Origin: an uncultured Clostridia bacterium
GTDB taxonomy: Bacteria; Bacillota; Clostridia; Lachnospirales; Lachnospiraceae
NCBI GenBank assembly: GCA_946620335.1
Contig: CAMONF010000013.1
Location: forward strand, 1-8,892
Direction of reading: 5' to 3'
Length of the DNA: 8,892 nucleotides
The stretch's first letter is position 1, and the number at the start of each line of letters is the position of its first letter. Below are positions 6,677 through 8,892 of this stretch, one piece after another. The notes under the pieces were generated by a model. It did no database searches and was not told where the DNA came from. It worked only from the letters and a program-made list of their open reading frames with translations. The position numbers and the translations under genes were made by a program.

Positions 6677-6705
6677 ATTATACCAGAGATTTTCCGGAAT
6701 GTCAT
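6677..6705 (-). promoter_or_regulatory. Promoter of the small minus-strand unit
   Basis: Read on the minus strand, ATGACA (6705-6700, 5 of 6) is followed after exactly 17 bases by a perfect TATAAT (6682-6677). The start would be near 6670, giving a leader of about 48 nt. This leader contains a short GCGG-AA-CCGC hairpin before the ribosome binding site. Confidence 0.6.
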
Positions 6706-6730
6706 TATACTGCTGGTAGAAAATTGTCAG
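6704..6730 (-). promoter_or_regulatory. Second, overlapping minus-strand promoter-like sequence
   Basis: On the minus strand, CTGACA (6730-6725) and TATAAT (6709-6704) are separated by 15 bases, shorter than optimal. Its -10 overlaps the -35 of the promoter at 6677-6705. Confidence 0.3.
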
Positions 6731-6885
6731 AAAAATGAAGACATGGGAGGGGCGGCAACGTCTGAAGCGTCGCTGTCAAGTCCGGCAAGGCGAAAAAAGA
6801 GACAGGATGAGGAATCTCCTGAAAATAACCCACCTCGTAAAGGAGTATCCCACCCCAAGGAAAATGGAGTGCCAGGCCATCTTCG

Positions 6886-6915
6886 TTGTCAAGGCAATGC
6901 GGGTAGTGTTATAAT
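6886..6915 (+). promoter_or_regulatory. Promoter of the epimerase/aldo-keto reductase fusion gene
   Basis: TTGTCA (6886-6891, 5 of 6) and a perfect TATAAT (6910-6915) are separated by 18 bases. The start would be near 6922, about 60 bases before the ATG. The leader carries a small GCGG-AAG-CCGC hairpin. Confidence 0.6.
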
Positions 6916-6983
6916 TTTCCCATAAAGCGGAAGCCGCGTGAGCGGCGGACAGATGACGAAGCGTGAAAAGGAGAGCAACTAGC

Positions 6984-8807
6984 ATGAAACTGTCCCTGTT
7001 GTCATTTTCCCTGATTTCTGAAGCGATTTTCAAACGGCTCGACGCAGCGGGACTTTGCAGGCTGTGTTCGGAGAACGGAATCGACAACCTGGACCTCCTG
7101 CGCGAGGAGCTGAGATTATACGGCAAGGAAAAGCTGAAAAAAGCCATGGCGGAATCCGGGGTCTCCCTCGGGTGCCTGATCGCGAGCGTGGATTTCCTCG
7201 GCGAACCGGACAAGGCGCCGCAGCGCCTCAAGGAGATCCTGGCCGACTGCCGGGAAATGGGCACCGACCAGCTCATGATCGTCCCCGGCCAGGCCATGGA
7301 CAACCGGAAAAAGCGGTTCCGGAGCCTCAGCCGCGCCGCCATGATGGAGGAGGCGGTGGCTTTCTTCAAGATGGCGGTGGAGGAGGCGGGCAAGGCCGGT
7401 ATAACCGTCGGCCTCGAGGACACCCCGCAGACCGCCAAGCCCTTCTGCACCGTTTCGGAAATGAAGACCCTCCTCGAGGGGGCGCCCGGCCTCAAACTGA
7501 TCCTGGACACCGGCAATATTTTCGTGGGCGATCCCCAGGCGGACCTTCTCGACTATTATGATGCCCTGAAGCCCTATATTATGCGGATCCATTTGAAGGA
7601 CGTTGTCCGCGGGCACTTCCCGCATAAGGAAATGTGCGTCGACGGGCTCAGCATCGCCCCGGTGGTGACCGGCAGCGGCATTCTGCCTATGGGTGAATTC
7701 CTGCAGAGGCTCAAAGCCGACGGCTATGACGGGGACCTCTGCGTGGAGTATGCCGCGCCGCGCAGCGTCCACGGCGCAGACCACAGCAAGGTGATTGCGC
7801 CCTATGTGGATTTCATCCGCGCAGCTTGGGAAGGGACCGAGATCAAACCGCCTTATATTGAGATCGAAGGGGTAAATAAGCCCGTCTCCCGCATTTTCTT
7901 CGGCACCGCCATGATGCCGCTCTTGGCCGGCAAGGAGTCGGACTACCTGCTGGATGCCATGTACGCCCTCGGCATCACGGCCTTTGACTGCGCCCGGGGC
8001 TACGGGTTCGCGGAAAAGGCCCTCGGAAACTGGATTCGGCACCGGAACAACCGGGAAAAGGTCGTCATTTTGACCAAATGCGGAAATGTAAACATGCGCG
8101 GGGAGGTCTGCGTCAACAGGCAGGTCGTTGAGAAGGAGCTGAAGAAGAGTCTGGAGACGCTCGGCACAGACTATATCGACATTTATCTTCTGCACAGGGA
8201 CGATCCCCACACGCCGGTCGTCGAGCTGATCGAGTGCCTCAACGAGAAGCAGCGGGAGGGCAAGATCCGGGTCTTTGGCGTCTCCAACTGGACCAAGGAG
8301 CGGATCGAGGAGGCCAACGCCTACGCCGCATCCCACGGCTTGAACGGGTTTACGGTCTCCAGCCCCAATTACGGCCTCGCCGAGCAGGTGGAGGATCCCT
8401 GGGGCGGCGACTGCGTGACCGTCTCCGGCGACGCCAACAAGGAGGTCCGCGCCTGGTATGCCGAGCAGCAGATGCCTGTGATCGCCTATTCTTCCCTCGG
8501 CCGCGGCTTCTTCACCGGGAAATTCAAGAGCGGTGATTACGAAGGCGCGAAGAAGGTGCTGGACGGCGCTGCCCAGAAGGGCTATCTGCACCCGGTCAAC
8601 ATGGAACGGCTGGCCCGCTGCGAGCAACTGGCAGCGGAGCAGGGGTGCACCGTTTCAGACATCGCCATGCGGTATATTTTCGGGAGTGACATGAAGGTCT
8701 GCGCCGTGGTCTCCACCGGCAGCGCCGGGCGCATGCGGCAGAATATTGAAGCATCGCTTAGGCCTTTGACGAGTGAGGAGATTCGGTTCTTGGAGACGTG
8801 GGGATGA
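6984..8807 (+). CDS. Fusion of sugar phosphate isomerase/epimerase-type TIM barrel and aldo/keto reductase
   Basis: The 607-aa protein has two catalytic domains. The first (about 1-275) is an AP-endonuclease-2/xylose-isomerase-like TIM barrel with the expected metal ligands Glu145 (GLEDTP), Asp175 (ILDTGN), His203 (IHLKD) and Glu255 (CVEYA). The second (about 287-607) is an aldo/keto reductase with a complete catalytic tetrad: Asp335 and Tyr340 (DCARGYG), Lys365 (LTKCG) and His404 (LLHRDD). It also has the GVSNW segment and a late G-x-x-FTGKF loop. The first domain would isomerise or epimerise a sugar or keto-polyol; the second would reduce or oxidise a carbonyl with NAD(P)H. Both appear intact, so a two-step conversion of one metabolite is plausible but the substrate is unknown. 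ATG 6984 is preferred over GTG 6963: AAGGAG (6968-6973) lies ten bases before the ATG and would fall inside the longer version. It has no signal peptide and a promoter of its own. Confidence 0.9.
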   Translation: MKLSLLSFSLISEAIFKRLDAAGLCRLCSENGIDNLDLLREELRLYGKEKLKKAMAESGVSLGCLIASVDFLGEPDKAPQRLKEILADCREMGTDQLMIVPGQAMDNRKKRFRSLSRAAMMEEAVAFFKMAVEEAGKAGITVGLEDTPQTAKPFCTVSEMKTLLEGAPGLKLILDTGNIFVGDPQADLLDYYDALKPYIMRIHLKDVVRGHFPHKEMCVDGLSIAPVVTGSGILPMGEFLQRLKADGYDGDLCVEYAAPRSVHGADHSKVIAPYVDFIRAAWEGTEIKPPYIEIEGVNKPVSRIFFGTAMMPLLAGKESDYLLDAMYALGITAFDCARGYGFAEKALGNWIRHRNNREKVVILTKCGNVNMRGEVCVNRQVVEKELKKSLETLGTDYIDIYLLHRDDPHTPVVELIECLNEKQREGKIRVFGVSNWTKERIEEANAYAASHGLNGFTVSSPNYGLAEQVEDPWGGDCVTVSGDANKEVRAWYAEQQMPVIAYSSLGRGFFTGKFKSGDYEGAKKVLDGAAQKGYLHPVNMERLARCEQLAAEQGCTVSDIAMRYIFGSDMKVCAVVSTGSAGRMRQNIEASLRPLTSEEIRFLETWG

Positions 8808-8870
8808 GGGGCGGGTCCTTTTCCCCCTTTTCAAGGGAAAGGGGGAAAAGGAAACGTCCCCCATTCCCCC
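8800..8870. repeat. Degenerate palindrome, copy 3 of the family; possible terminator
   Basis: A perfect 15-bp inner stem (8816-8830 with 8838-8852, TCCTTTTCCCCCTTT and its complement) extends outward with mismatches to 8800 and 8870. The 3' arm, read as its complement, begins GGGGGAATGGGGGACG and closely matches the arm of the 5945-6032 element. The element overlaps the stop codon of the fusion gene. A small CCCCT-TTGG-AGGGG hairpin followed by ATTTT (8867-8885) may help termination. Confidence 0.75.
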
Positions 8871-8892
8871 TTTGGAGGGGATTTTAAAAACA

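Larger units (their letters stand above)
6272..6983. other. About 700-base region between the XRE gene and the epimerase/reductase fusion gene
   Basis: No long gene is supported here. From left to right it holds two GC-rich hairpins (6294-6326 and 6355-6379), a minus-strand terminator (6415-6460), a possible 47-aa minus-strand gene (6479-6622), its tandem minus-strand promoters (6677-6730), about 155 bases with nothing clear (6731-6885), and the plus-strand promoter and ribosome binding site of the fusion gene. Confidence 0.6.

Noticed and set aside
6430..6720. Riboswitch or structured regulatory RNA in the minus-strand transcript
   Set aside because: I compared it by eye with common classes (tetrahydrofolate, T-box and 6S-like) and saw no characteristic conserved core. 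A covariance search with Infernal against Rfam would decide.
6503..6925. 140-codon plus-strand frame starting with TTG
   Set aside because: It has no ribosome binding site or upstream promoter, the composition is that of non-coding DNA, and it runs across the minus-strand promoters and the promoter of the next gene.
6963..6983. GTG start seven codons upstream for the fusion gene
   Set aside because: The AAGGAG at 6968-6973 would lie inside the coding sequence. The ATG at 6984 is correctly spaced from it, and the protein then begins directly with the barrel's first strand.
7116..8627. 503-codon minus-strand open frame opposite the fusion gene
   Set aside because: It is antisense to two intact enzyme domains, and its translation shows no family motif.

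Overview
The window looks like chromosome of a GC-rich anaerobic Bacillota bacterium, most likely a gut or rumen member of the Clostridia or a related class. The reasons are strong AGGAGG-type ribosome binding sites, sigma-A-like promoters, a group B [FeFe]-hydrogenase, a flavin-based respiratory reductase with an N-terminal membrane segment, and a short XRE regulator of a type I recall from clostridia. The exact taxon cannot be fixed from the sequence.

Layout, left to right. (1) 1-933: 3' part of an FAD-dependent reductase of the fumarate reductase / flavocytochrome c family, closed by a strong terminator. (2) 934-1264: intergenic, with the terminator, a 68-nt imperfect palindrome, a possible promoter and a leader. 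(3) 1265-4048: a second reductase of the same family, 927 aa, with an N-terminal membrane segment, three FMN-binding domains, the FAD catalytic domain, an acidic linker and a fourth FMN-binding domain; its terminator is at 4071-4100. (4) 4471-5946: group B [FeFe]-hydrogenase-like protein. (5) 5945-6032: a perfect 42-bp inverted repeat lying exactly between two convergent genes and supplying part of both stop codons. (6) 6032-6256, minus strand: a small XRE regulator. (7) 6272-6983: about 700 bases holding two GC-rich hairpins, a minus-strand terminator, a possible 47-aa minus-strand gene with its own promoter and ribosome binding site, and the promoter of the last gene. (8) 6984-8807: a two-domain protein joining a sugar phosphate isomerase/epimerase-type TIM barrel to an aldo/keto reductase, followed by a third, degenerate copy of the palindrome.

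Functionally, the left half concerns anaerobic electron disposal. The second reductase should pass electrons through covalently bound FMN groups outside the membrane to an FAD site with the complete fumarate reductase residue set. The first reductase lacks several of those residues and probably uses another acceptor. The hydrogenase handles H2 and electrons in the cytoplasm, but it has its own leader and nothing shows that it is directly coupled to the reductases. The right half is a separate carbohydrate-related unit.

The least expected features are the four-FMN architecture, the family of three palindromes at gene 3' ends, the epimerase/aldo-keto reductase fusion, and the small peptide transcription unit upstream of the XRE gene.
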